Positions 1-7,991 of a DNA stretch of 42,936 nt are shown piece by piece; positions within the stretch are counted from its first letter, which is position 1; every line of letters begins with the position of its first letter. Below the pieces are notes generated by a model. It was not told the DNA's origin. It did not search any database and worked only from the letters and a program-made list of their open reading frames with translations. The DNA comes from an uncultured bacterium (GTDB taxonomy: Bacteria; Acidobacteriota; Thermoanaerobaculia; Multivoradales; JAHEKO01): positions 1-42,936 of the forward strand of contig CAJQNK010000028.1 in NCBI GenBank assembly GCA_905479655.1, read 5' to 3'. A program made the position numbers and the translations under genes.

Positions 1-397
1 CCCAGGCGAAGACCTCTTGGTGACTCTCCAGGTCGATCAGTCGCCGATTGCGCGAGATCGTCGAGTGATCCGGCGGCGCCTGCGACAGCTCGTAGCCGAG
101 AAACTCCCGAAGCGTCAGCGAGTCCGCCACCCGCCACGCGATCCCGCGCTCCGAGTCGATCCCCTCGAAGTAACCGATCAGCAGCAGCCGGAAGTACACC
201 GCTGGAGCCAGCGACGGTCGCCCCACCCGATCGGCGTAGAACTTACCGCACACCGCCTCCGAAAAGCCGTCGAACCCCTCCTCATCGAGAACCCGATTCA
301 GCCGCTCGTAGAACGGGTGACCCGGACTCGCCGCCAGATCGCTCCCCGCGATCCAAAGCGGCCGCTGCCGGCTCTTGCGCCTCTTGCCCATCGCCAT
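1..397 (-). CDS. IS5/IS1182-type transposase, N-terminal part (cut by window edge)
   Basis: Reading leftward from the ATG at 397, the frame stays open to base 1 and gives about 132 residues. It begins with a basic stretch (MAMGKRRKSRQR). It then shows the pattern of the DUF772 N-terminal domain of IS5/IS1182 transposases: a VGRPSLAP motif, YFRLLLIGYFEG, a WRVADSLTLREFLG segment and a PDHSTISRNR motif. In these families this region helps bind the terminal repeats, and the DDE catalytic part follows further on; here it lies outside the window. The 17-bp terminal repeat lies 67 bases upstream of the ATG, as expected for a complete 5' end of the element. The assignment to IS5 or IS1182 rests on motif memory only. 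The gene is truncated by the window, not visibly by mutation. Confidence 0.85.
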   Translation of the reverse strand, partial: MAMGKRRKSRQRPLWIAGSDLAASPGHPFYERLNRVLDEEGFDGFSEAVCGKFYADRVGRPSLAPAVYFRLLLIGYFEGIDSERGIAWRVADSLTLREFLGYELSQAPPDHSTISRNRRLIDLESHQEVFAW

Positions 398-464
398 CTC
401 GTCGCCTCCCACGGTCCTGACGATTCTACCTGCCCCCACCAGACTCGCTCAACCACGGCACGGG

Positions 465-485
465 CCTTTCACCACGGGCTGCTAG
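465..485. mobile_element. Terminal inverted repeat and CTAG target site of the left IS copy
   Basis: Bases 465-481 (cctttcaccacgggctg) are the outer end of the insertion sequence whose transposase starts at 397. They are followed by CTAG at 482-485. The exact reverse complement of the 17 bases occurs at 42874-42890, where CTAG also lies directly outside (42870-42873). CTAG (YTAR) targets are known for members of the IS5 family. The internal sequences diverge at once beyond the repeat, so the two sites are probably opposite ends of the same kind of element. Confidence 0.8.
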
Positions 486-512
486 GGGCGAGCTGTCGTA
501 GGATGATCTCAC

Positions 513-1061
513 ATGGACGACGTACCTGGTTGGGTCAAGACCATTTGGGCTGCTCTGGTACTGATGCTGCCCCCTATCTCCACGTGGCTGGCCAAGGTCT
601 TTGCAGAGCGGGCCGTCGAGAAGAAGTTCCGAGAGTGGGAGGTGCGCTTTTCGAAGCTCCACGAGCGTCGCGTGGAGGTGATGGACGAGCTTCAGGACCA
701 CCTGATAGACGTCAAACACGCTCTCGACAAGGCGGCTGGCATCAAGTGGAACTTAGAGGACCCTCACGGAGTCGAGCACATCAACGCGGCGGCCGAGGCC
801 GGAAGGAAGGCCCATCGGTGCTTGGCGACCCGCAGGTACTACCTGCCCAAGAAGGCGGCGAAGAGGGTCGGAGAGGTCCTGGAGGAGATGAGGTCGATCC
901 AGATTAGCATCCTGACTGGAGTCGAGGGGAAGCTCCGGGGCGACATTGACCCGGCATCGGACGCCCTGGTCTCGAACGGCTACAAGGGTGTCCGAGAGAA
1001 GCTGCCCGCCCTCTTCGATCTCCTGGAGCAGGAATTTCGGAGCCTGGTCGACGGCAGCTAG
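513..1061 (+). CDS. Membrane-anchored protein of unknown function
   Basis: The product is 182 residues and I do not recognise its family. Residues 5-25 form one hydrophobic segment (TIWAALVLMLPPISTWLA), which suggests an N-terminal membrane anchor. The rest is charged and mostly helical. It contains a probable coiled-coil-like stretch around residues 40-75 (VEKKFREWEVRFSKLHERRVEV) and a second helical part at the C-terminus. The ATG at 513 has a weak purine-rich site (aggatg) about 10 bases upstream. It starts only 28 bases outside the IS end, between the IS and the integrase module, so it is probably cargo of the integrative element. Codon use fits a real gene, but this is less certain than for its neighbours. 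Overlapping open frames on both strands looked less protein-like. Confidence 0.6.
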   Translation: MDDVPGWVKTIWAALVLMLPPISTWLAKVFAERAVEKKFREWEVRFSKLHERRVEVMDELQDHLIDVKHALDKAAGIKWNLEDPHGVEHINAAAEAGRKAHRCLATRRYYLPKKAAKRVGEVLEEMRSIQISILTGVEGKLRGDIDPASDALVSNGYKGVREKLPALFDLLEQEFRSLVDGS

Positions 1062-1226
1062 GCGGCTCCGGCCCGCCCCTCAGCGTCTATCGGTGAGTTG
1101 GACCGGTGGGATTGCCTGTAGAGACCCACAGGTGGAGCGGGCCAGCCGAGACCACCGGCCGCTTCTCCGAAGGCCGGCCCCTTGGGCACGCGATACGGGC
1201 AGACTCCTGGCCGTCTGTCACGCTTC

Positions 1227-1979
1227 TCAAGCGGGCGGTGCGGAGCCTACCTCCGCTCGCCGCAGGACGCCGCAGAGGTCCGGGGGAAGCGCCCAGGACT
1301 CCTCCGGGTCCAACGTGGTCGCCGCCCTCGCCTGCGGCTTGGCGTCCTCGGCGTTTACCCGGTGTCCGCCCCGGAAGTGGCGGCTTGCGCGAGGTGGCAG
1401 GTGCTCCACCCCGGCGGCGCGCAGCGCCTCGGCCAGGGCGAGGAACTCCACGAACTCCGGCCCCGGCCGCAGGATGGCCTCCAGGGCGCGGTCCAGCTCC
1501 TGAGCATCCGCTTGGTCGTACCGCAGGCGGAGCAACCGCACCGCGCCCCAGAGGTGGGCGACAGGCCGAAACTCGCTCCAGCAGTCCCGTAGCGTCCGCT
1601 CGGAGGCTGCCCGCGGCACCTGCTGGCCCGCCAGCCCTGGCCGCTCGGGGTCGCCTTCACAACCGCGCCGGGCGCTCCCGAGCGAGCCATACATGCCGAG
1701 CGCGGCGCAGAGCTGCGTCCCAGCAGCGAACCCCCTGGCTCCCTGTGTCTCCATCTCGCGCTGGAGTTCGGGTAGCGGTGGGGCGCTGAGGGCTGCCTCC
1801 GCGAGGCCCGGCTGGTCCTTCAGCGCCCCAGGGCTCTGTTTCAGGTACTCGTAGGCTAGGTGCTGGTCGCGGCGCTGGTCGTCACGCGGCCAGAGCATGA
1901 TGCCGAAGACGACCGCCGGGGCCGAGGTCAAGAGCGCCCCCTCGCCGGTCGAGATCGGGAGCACCGGTGGGTCGGTCAC
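1227..1979 (-). CDS. Protein of unknown function, translationally coupled to the integrase
   Basis: The product is 250 residues and I do not recognise the family. Its GTG start at 1979 overlaps the integrase stop (GTGA), so the two genes form a coupled pair read leftward. The sequence has no signal peptide. The middle part contains a conserved-looking W-x2-FRPVAHLWGA segment (about residues 135-147) followed by helical regions rich in Leu, Ala and Glu (LRLRYDQADAQELDRALEAIL). Such features are common in small DNA-associated accessory proteins of genomic islands, but that is only an analogy. The coupling suggests a role linked to integration, excision or maintenance of the element. Codon use matches the integrase. 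Confidence 0.6.
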   Translation of the reverse strand: MTDPPVLPISTGEGALLTSAPAVVFGIMLWPRDDQRRDQHLAYEYLKQSPGALKDQPGLAEAALSAPPLPELQREMETQGARGFAAGTQLCAALGMYGSLGSARRGCEGDPERPGLAGQQVPRAASERTLRDCWSEFRPVAHLWGAVRLLRLRYDQADAQELDRALEAILRPGPEFVEFLALAEALRAAGVEHLPPRASRHFRGGHRVNAEDAKPQARAATTLDPEESWALPPDLCGVLRRAEVGSAPPA

Positions 1980-3328
1980 CGCTCACCTCCCGCGATCCCC
2001 GCGGAACGTAGCTCCTCCCCTAGGCCCTCGAGGGCCGCCCGAGCGCCGGCATCGCTCGCGTGGACGTAGCTCATGGTCGTGGCAAGCGACTGGTGGCCGA
2101 GCGCCCGCTGGAGGCTCTGAGGGTCCGCCCCGGCCTCCGCCAGCCGAGTCGCCACCCCGTGCCGTAGGTCGTGAAGCCGCAGGTCGCGCAGCGGCGCCTC
2201 GGCGCTGATCTCTGCGCAGCGCGGGCAGTCCTCGGCCCGCGCCTCCGCCTTCGCGCAGCGGTCGCACGGGGGCGGGGCGCACAGCCGGCGCCAGACCACG
2301 ATGGTGTGGCCCTGCGAGACGGGTGCCGCAGGTCGCCGACGGGTGGGGGAGGGAAAGAGGAACGGCGAGCCGACCTCCCGCGGCAGACCCACGACCGTCT
2401 CCAGGGCAGCCGCCGACAGCGGTACCCGCCGCGGCCGGCCGGCCTTGGTCTGGCCGACGTACAGCGCCCTGCCCTGGCGGTCGAGATCCTCCCAGGTCCG
2501 CTTCCGTAGCTCGGAGGAGCGAAGCCCCGTCAACATGAGCAGCCGGTAGAAGCGAGCCAGGGTCGGATCGGACTCGGCGAGTCGGTCGAGCCGCTTCACC
2601 AGCTCGGGGAGCTCGTCCGCGGTGACCACCCGCTCACGGCGCCTCGGCCGGATGCGAGCGCCGCGGGGGAGCCGTGCCGGGTTGCCGAGCGCCTCAGGCC
2701 GCCTACCGGTGTCCACCGCCCAGTTGAACATGGACGACAACAGCACGCGCAGGTGCTCCGCCTCCCGCGGGCCGCCCCTCCGGGCCGCCCCCGGTCGGCC
2801 GGTGCGCTTCGGGACCTGGCCCCGCGCCACCCGATCGTACAGATCGCGTACGTGCCGGCGCTCGACCTCCTCTACCCGGAGCCGCCCGAGGGGCGCCCCG
2901 ATGACGTGCCGCCGAAGCCGCAGCTCGGCCTCGCGGGCCGTCTTCAGCCGCGGCTGGGCGTGCTGCTCCACCCAGTCCTGCGCCAGGTCCGCGACTGTCT
3001 CCGCTTCCGCGGCCCCGGCCGCGGCCCGCTCGCGCTGGCGCTTCTCCGCGAGGGGATCCCGCCCGGCCCGAACGAGGGCCTTCGCCTCCCGCGCCTTCTC
3101 CCGCGCCTGCTGGACCGTCAGCTCGCCGTAGGACCCGAGCACCATCCGCCGGCTCCGCCCCGCGAGCTTGTACTTCAGCTCGAAGGTCCTCCGCCCGTTC
3201 GGGCGGATCCGGAGGCAGAACCCCTTGACGGGCTCCCGCCGGCCGCCCCCGGTCGTGTCCCACACGTACTCGTCCCGCTCCGCCGGCTTCGCGGCGTCCA
3301 CTACCCGCTTCGTCAGGTGCTTCCTCAT
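1976..3328 (-). CDS. Tyrosine recombinase (phage/island integrase) with a Cys-rich insertion
   Basis: This 450-residue site-specific recombinase would integrate and excise a mobile element at an attachment site. Residues 1-100 form an arm-type DNA-binding domain (LTKRVVDAAKP, then VLGSYGELTVQQAREKA), as in P4-like integrases. A core-binding domain spans about 110-225. The catalytic domain has all key residues: R270 (LTGLRSSEL), K295 (TKAGRPR), H386 and R389 (LHDLRH), H412 (LGHQS) and the nucleophile Y421 (TMSYVH). Between the lysine and HxxR boxes there is an extra segment with C355-x2-C358 and C368-x2-C371, plus C350, which looks like a zinc-binding loop and is not typical. The ATG at 3328 is preferred because the arm domain begins there. 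The frame stays open 74 codons further upstream, but that stretch is not protein-like. The gene start faces the tRNA fragment at 3544, as expected for an integrase beside its att site. Confidence 0.9.
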   Translation of the reverse strand: MRKHLTKRVVDAAKPAERDEYVWDTTGGGRREPVKGFCLRIRPNGRRTFELKYKLAGRSRRMVLGSYGELTVQQAREKAREAKALVRAGRDPLAEKRQRERAAAGAAEAETVADLAQDWVEQHAQPRLKTAREAELRLRRHVIGAPLGRLRVEEVERRHVRDLYDRVARGQVPKRTGRPGAARRGGPREAEHLRVLLSSMFNWAVDTGRRPEALGNPARLPRGARIRPRRRERVVTADELPELVKRLDRLAESDPTLARFYRLLMLTGLRSSELRKRTWEDLDRQGRALYVGQTKAGRPRRVPLSAAALETVVGLPREVGSPFLFPSPTRRRPAAPVSQGHTIVVWRRLCAPPPCDRCAKAEARAEDCPRCAEISAEAPLRDLRLHDLRHGVATRLAEAGADPQSLQRALGHQSLATTMSYVHASDAGARAALEGLGEELRSAGIAGGER

Positions 3329-3543
3329 CGCTGGTGGCCCCGTGGTGACCTGGTGAGGGTGAGCGAAACCCTCGACTGTCCGAGGATTCCTGGTGCCCCC
3401 CTGGTAACCCTCTCGGCAGAATCTACAGGAATCCGGAGGCCCGCGCAAGCATCCCGGGCGGTGAGAGCAAGCCACTGAGGAACAATGACTTAGATGTTTA
3501 TGTGACTGATTACACGGCAGTTGCGCTGACCCGTCGTGCAGGA

Positions 3544-3589
3544 TCTGCAAAACCTTTATTCCCGAGTTCGAATCCCGGCGTCGCCTCCA
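3544..3589 (+). other. tRNA-Cys 3' fragment, probable attachment site (attR)
   Basis: The sequence reads as a tRNA from the anticodon loop to the CCA end. It has an anticodon loop CTGCAAA (anticodon GCA, Cys), half an anticodon stem, a variable loop and a T loop TTCGAAT with a near-complete stem (one A-C mismatch). The acceptor strand cgtcgcc, discriminator T and CCA follow; U73 is typical of tRNA-Cys. No matching 5' half (ggcgacg and D arm) lies upstream, so it is not a working gene. Integrative elements that use tRNA genes leave such a 3' copy at one end. With the integrase 216 bases to the left, this marks the element's right boundary and implies an intact tRNA-Cys at the other end, outside the window. 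Confidence 0.7.
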
Positions 3590-3804
3590 CTTGCTTCTCC
3601 CTGACCGACCAGCACCTGCGGCTCGACGGTCGCGGCATGGTGGCCGTGTCCCCTCGTGGGAGCGAGCGGGCCCGCGGCGGATTTCCGCCCCGAGGGGTCA
3701 CGGAAGCGGCGCGGGGTCGCTGGTGGCGCACGACGTGCGGTCGAGCACCTGCATCGCCCGGCTGCAGGCGCCGCCCGACGCGAGCGTGGGGAGTCGCTCT
3801 CCGG

Positions 3805-4473
3805 TCAGACGAAGGTGGCGATCGTGCGCAGGGGCTTCCTCTCGATGTCCGGCACCCTCGCGCCCGCCGCCGGATGTCCCACGACCAACAGCAGGTAGGG
3901 CTTCTCGCGCGACGGCCGGCCCAGGATCTCGTTGAGGAAGCCCATCGGGCTCGGGGTGTGGGTGAGGGTCGAGAGGCCGAGGTGGTGACAGGCGGTGACC
4001 AGGAGTCCGCAGGCGAGGCCCACGGACTCCGGAACGTAGTAGTTCTTGACGCGCCGGCCCTGCTCGACCTCGCCCCAGCGCTCGGCGAAGACGGCGATGA
4101 GCCAGGGTGCGGTCTCCAGGAAGGGCTTCTCGGCGGTGGTGCCGAACGGGGCCAGGGCCTCGAGCCAGTCGTCGGGGGCCCGGCGCTCGTAGAACTCCCG
4201 CTCTTCGGCCTCGGCCGCTTCGCGGATGCGGCGCTTGATCGCGGGATCGGCGATCGCGACGAAGTGCCAGGGCTGGCGGTTCGCGCCGCTGGGCGCGCTG
4301 CCTGCCGTGGCGAGCAGCGCCTCGATCACGTCGCGTGGCACCGGACGGTCCGAGAACTCCCGGAGGGTCCGGCGCCGGGCAGAGTGCGTGGCGAAGGCCC
4401 GCGCCTCGTCGACCATCTCCTGGTCGTTCAGGGGCTTTGGGGCGTCGAAGGGGATGAACCGAGATTCGGACAT
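3805..4473 (-). CDS. Nitroreductase-family flavoprotein
   Basis: The product is 222 residues, the usual length for this FMN-dependent NAD(P)H oxidoreductase family. The N-terminal FMN-binding segment is clear (RRRTLREFSDRPVPRDVIE, then APSGANRQPWHF). The middle carries an AEEREFYERRAPDDWLEAL segment like the lid region of the iodotyrosine-deiodinase-like branch. Near the C-terminus there is a second flavin-contact region (YVPESVGLACGLL and LTHTPSPMGFLNEILGRP). The protein is probably a cytoplasmic homodimer, and its substrate cannot be told from sequence. It is the first chromosomal gene right of the tRNA fragment. It is divergently arranged with the gene at 4636, with a 162-base shared intergenic region. 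Only a poor -10-like hexamer (TAGAGT) precedes the ATG. Confidence 0.88.
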   Translation of the reverse strand: MSESRFIPFDAPKPLNDQEMVDEARAFATHSARRRTLREFSDRPVPRDVIEALLATAGSAPSGANRQPWHFVAIADPAIKRRIREAAEAEEREFYERRAPDDWLEALAPFGTTAEKPFLETAPWLIAVFAERWGEVEQGRRVKNYYVPESVGLACGLLVTACHHLGLSTLTHTPSPMGFLNEILGRPSREKPYLLLVVGHPAAGARVPDIERKPLRTIATFV

Positions 4474-4635
4474 TGGCGAAACTCTACCTGTGGGGCGGAG
4501 CTCGGGCTGTCCGGTGGAGGATCGGAGGGGCGGCCGAGGCTGTCACTTGTCCAGCTTTTCGAGGGAAAACGTTCAAAACGTGCAGGGTCGGGCTACTCTA
4601 CGGCTCGGAGTTGGACGACGCGGAGGAACGACACG

Positions 4636-5775
4636 ATGAGAGACCTGCTCGACACGATTCGCGACTCGACCCAGACGGGGCGCCTCCTGCTGGCAGCCGA
4701 ACGTCTGTCGGCGGCCCTGGCGTTGACGGAGGAGCCCGAGGAGAGGGTGGCCCTGCTCCTGGAGCGGATCGCCACGGACGAGGACTCCCTGACGCGCAGG
4801 ATCCTGGCGCGCGCCCTGGGCGACACGCCGGGTACGGCCGCGGATCGGCCGCTCGCCGACCTGCTCTTCGACGAGGATGCCACCGTGCGCTCGGCGGCGG
4901 CCCGCGCGGCCGCGGAGCGTCACCCCAGGCCCTGGGCGGTCCCCGCCCTGCTGCGAGCGATGACCGATCCCGGGCTGGCCCGCGCGATCGCGCAGGGGAC
5001 CTTGACCCGCTGGTCGGAGCAGCTCGGAGGCGCTCTCGAGCCCTACGTCCGGCTCATCTTCGAGGTCTCCTCGGATCCCGGGTTGCGACGCGCCGCGGGG
5101 GAGCTCGTGACCCATCCGGTGTCGCCGTCGGTGGAGTCCAGCCCTGCGGACCGGGACCGGTTCCGGGGTCCGGGTCGGCCGCTCCTCCTGGTGACGCTGG
5201 CGCCGATCGGCGGCTCGTTCGACCGCTGGCAGCGGCTCGCGCGCTCGATCGACGCGCGTCGGGAGCTCGCGGGTACGCGCATCCTGGCGGTGGCGGCGGA
5301 CGGGGAGCAGACGCAGGGGATGGCAGCGTTCGGGTGCCTGGAGACTCTGGCCCTGGGTCCGGCCGACCGGGGCGACGCCGCCGGCCTGTCGCTGCGGGTC
5401 GCCCTGGAGGCGGCGCTGATGGACCGGCTCGCCGGCGGTGGGTGGGCCGGGGTCGCCGTGGAGCCGCTGGACGGGGCCGCCTGGGCGGCCGGACGTGTCG
5501 CCGGGCGGTTGGGTGTCGCCCTCGTGGCGCTGGGTGACGGCCGTCCCGCGGTCCGTCGAGTCGCCGGCCTCGCACCCGACCGCTCGACCCTGGCGTCTCT
5601 CGACGCCCGGGAGGGATGGTTGTTCCGTTTGGAGGTCGCCTCCCGCCTCGAGCGGGAGGCCGCGAGCCATCTGGTTTCGCCTCCCGGCGGCGCGGACGGC
5701 GAGCTGGCATCCCGTCTGGCCTCGGCCATGGCTCGCCTCGACGTTCGACGCGACCTCCTGCGCCGGGCTTCCTGA
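4636..5775 (+). CDS. HEAT-like helical repeats fused to an unknown alpha/beta domain
   Basis: The product is 379 residues. Residues 1 to about 155 are helical and resemble HEAT/armadillo units (LADLLFDEDATVRSAAARAAAERHP, then AVPALLRAMTDPGLARAI), which usually make protein contacts. From about residue 175 an alpha/beta domain starts with a strand-rich GRPLLLVTLAPIGGSFDRW segment. It continues with alternating strands and helices, such as TRILAVAADGEQ and GVALVALGDGRP, which could be a Rossmann-like fold. I recognise no catalytic motif. There is no signal peptide, so it should be cytoplasmic. The ATG at 4636 has a good ribosome site (ggagga at 4622). A longer open frame from 3502 runs antisense to the nitroreductase and is not used. 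Weak promoter-like hexamers (TTCAAA, TACTCT) lie about 40-65 bases upstream. Function unknown. Confidence 0.75.
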   Translation: MRDLLDTIRDSTQTGRLLLAAERLSAALALTEEPEERVALLLERIATDEDSLTRRILARALGDTPGTAADRPLADLLFDEDATVRSAAARAAAERHPRPWAVPALLRAMTDPGLARAIAQGTLTRWSEQLGGALEPYVRLIFEVSSDPGLRRAAGELVTHPVSPSVESSPADRDRFRGPGRPLLLVTLAPIGGSFDRWQRLARSIDARRELAGTRILAVAADGEQTQGMAAFGCLETLALGPADRGDAAGLSLRVALEAALMDRLAGGGWAGVAVEPLDGAAWAAGRVAGRLGVALVALGDGRPAVRRVAGLAPDRSTLASLDAREGWLFRLEVASRLEREAASHLVSPPGGADGELASRLASAMARLDVRRDLLRRAS

Positions 5776-5920
5776 GTCGGGCGCGCTGCGGCTGGGTCCC
5801 GGGGCCGAGGCTCCGGTGGAGCGTGTCACTACACCCGAGGGGGATCGGGGCCTATCATGGGGAGGCGGTACGGACTCCAGCCATGAGGTGTGGGTGGTCC
5901 GACCGCCTCCCGGAGGTGCC

Positions 5921-7765
5921 ATGGTCACGACGCCCGACTCCCGACCCCTCGTTCTTCTGCTCCTGACCCTCGCCCTCGTTCTCGGCGTCAGCCCGACCGG
6001 GGCGGCGGAGACGACCCCGGCGGACGGACCGTCGGAGGCGACCCCGGCCCCCCGCCTGGAGCTCCGGCCGGTCGTCACCGGCCGCTGGCAGACCTGCTGC
6101 GACGATCCCGCGCTGCCCGACCCGTCCCTGGACGGAGGCCGGCGGATCGTCGGCCAGGGTGAGCTGGTCGGGGCCGCCGACCTCGCGGCGCTCCAGGCCC
6201 TGACGGCGGTCTCGGCGGCGGTGCCGCCGGGCGCCGAGCTCACGGCGGACGGGCAGGCCCCGCGGCCGGGAGCCCTGGCGCCGGACGTCGTGGAGCGCTT
6301 CGACGGCGTCGACATCCTGACGGATACGTCCGGCGGCCTCTTCATCCCGCCGGACAGCCAGATCGCCGTCGGCCCCGGGGTCTGGCTCGAGGCCACCAAC
6401 ACCGCGTTGCTGTTGAACGCCCGCGCGGGGACGAACCCGCGCACGATCAACATGAACGACTTCTTCGGCGAGCCGCTGGACTTCTCGGTCTTCGACCCGA
6501 AGACGTTCTACGACCGCTTCTCGCGGCGCTTCTTCCTGATCTCGGTGGGCCGCTCGCGGCAACCGCAGCAGTCGTTCCTCTACCTCGCGGTCTCCCGCTC
6601 GCAGACGCCTGCGGGCTTCGGGGAGGACGACTGGTGCCGGTACCGGATCGCCGCGCCCAAGGCGGGGGTCTTCGTGGACTACCCCGGCCTGGGGGTCAAC
6701 GAGACCTGGGTGGGGGTGGGGGTCAGTCAGTTCACGTTCGACGACGACTACGACTCGGCGTTCGTCTACGCGATGCCCAAGGCGTCTCTGGTGGCCAACG
6801 CCAACGGCTGCCCGAGCTTCCCGGGCTTCGCCGGATTCCGGGTCGAGACGGATCCCGAGGGTGCCCTGGCCTTCACGGTCCAGCCGGCACAGCACCTGTC
6901 GCGCAACGGCCTGCCGGGGACGCCGTTGTTCTTCGTCAACACGCAGTTCGCCGCCAGCGACGCCTACACCGTGTGGCGGCTCACGGGGACGCGCGTCGAC
7001 AATGCCGAGCTCCTCGGCGAGGTCGTGCACACCGCCGGCAGCTACGACTTCCCGCCGCTCGCGCCGCAGGCCGGGGGCGGCAAGGACCTGGAGGTGGGCG
7101 ACGTGCGCGTGACCCACGCCGTCTTCCGGGCGGGTCGGCTGTGGGCCGTCCACGCCAGCGCCTGCGCCCTGCGACAACCCCCGAACGAGACCTGCATCCG
7201 AGCCGTCGAGCTCGCGCCCGGGGTCCTCGACACGGAGGTGGCGAGCGAGCAGACCTTCGGCAACGACGGCTGGTACTACTTCTGGCCCGCCGTCTCGGTG
7301 AATCTGGCCGGGGACGTGGTGGTCGCCTTCCAGCGCAGCCGCGCCGACCGCTTCCTCGACATCGCCTTCACCGGCCGGCCGGCGGGAGCCACCCACTTCG
7401 AGCCGCCGCGAAGCCTGCAACTCGGGCAGTGCCCCTTGGCCGACATCGACGGCTCCGGGCGCAACCGGACGGGTGACTACGTCGGCCTCCAGACCGACCC
7501 GGCGGACAACCAGACCTTCTGGATCGCGGGCGAGTACGCGGCGGAGCAGGGGGTCATCGGGTGTAGCTGGAAGACGGCGATCGGGCGGGTGGAGTATGCG
7601 TCGCAGGTCCCGCCTGGCGGGGAGCCGGCCGGGCTTCCGGCCCCGCTGGCTACGGGCGGGGGACCCGAGGGCCCCGAGGGACCCGCGGCGCCGGTCGACC
7701 TGAGCCTGCCATGGGGTGGCCGGCTCGAGGGTCCGAGAGTCCGTGAGCGGCCGCCAGTGAGATGA
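5921..7765 (+). CDS. Secreted protein of unknown function, tandem paralogue 1 (probable beta-propeller)
   Basis: The product is 614 residues. It has a clear signal peptide (PLVLLLLTLALVLGVSPTGAA, cleavage likely near GAA/ET), so it should be exported. The mature part has an N-terminal CC pair (RWQTCCDDP). Strand-rich, repeat-like segments follow, such as GLFIPPDSQIAVGPGVWLEA, VFDPKTFYDRFSRRFFLISV, QSFLYLAVSRS, DYPGLGVNETWVGVG and GDYVGLQTDP with FWIAGEYA. The pattern of aromatic and Gly-rich strands suggests a beta-propeller, but that is inference and no enzyme motif is seen. The ATG at 5921 has ggaggt 6-11 bases upstream. The gene is followed after 226 bases by a paralogue at 7992 that shares almost every block listed. 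The C-terminus is Pro/Gly-rich and probably unstructured. Confidence 0.85.
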   Translation: MVTTPDSRPLVLLLLTLALVLGVSPTGAAETTPADGPSEATPAPRLELRPVVTGRWQTCCDDPALPDPSLDGGRRIVGQGELVGAADLAALQALTAVSAAVPPGAELTADGQAPRPGALAPDVVERFDGVDILTDTSGGLFIPPDSQIAVGPGVWLEATNTALLLNARAGTNPRTINMNDFFGEPLDFSVFDPKTFYDRFSRRFFLISVGRSRQPQQSFLYLAVSRSQTPAGFGEDDWCRYRIAAPKAGVFVDYPGLGVNETWVGVGVSQFTFDDDYDSAFVYAMPKASLVANANGCPSFPGFAGFRVETDPEGALAFTVQPAQHLSRNGLPGTPLFFVNTQFAASDAYTVWRLTGTRVDNAELLGEVVHTAGSYDFPPLAPQAGGGKDLEVGDVRVTHAVFRAGRLWAVHASACALRQPPNETCIRAVELAPGVLDTEVASEQTFGNDGWYYFWPAVSVNLAGDVVVAFQRSRADRFLDIAFTGRPAGATHFEPPRSLQLGQCPLADIDGSGRNRTGDYVGLQTDPADNQTFWIAGEYAAEQGVIGCSWKTAIGRVEYASQVPPGGEPAGLPAPLATGGGPEGPEGPAAPVDLSLPWGGRLEGPRVRERPPVR

Positions 7766-7991
7766 GCCTGCCACCGGGTGACCCCGCGGGCCGCACGTTC
7801 CGGCCGAGGATCGGTCGCGTGCATCCTCCTCGTTCTGGCGAATCAGACGGCCCCGATCCGGGCCGGTAGGCGGATCCGAAGGAAACCCGAAGATCTTCGT
7901 GAACTCTCCCTCGAGGAGGCAGGATACCGTCTGGGGAAGTCCCTCGACTTGGGGGTCGGTGACCTTCTCCCAACAGCACAAGGAGAGTCGA

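Noticed and set aside
3329..3550. 74-codon upstream extension of the integrase
   Set aside because: The extra sequence lacks domain character and would run into the attachment site. The arm domain begins at the ATG at 3328.
3480..3589. A complete tRNA-Cys gene
   Set aside because: No 5' acceptor strand or D arm is found upstream, and the 5' side of the anticodon stem does not pair properly.
3502..4635. N-terminal extension of the HEAT-like gene
   Set aside because: The extension runs antisense to the clear nitroreductase gene and through the tRNA fragment, and a good ribosome site precedes the ATG at 4636.
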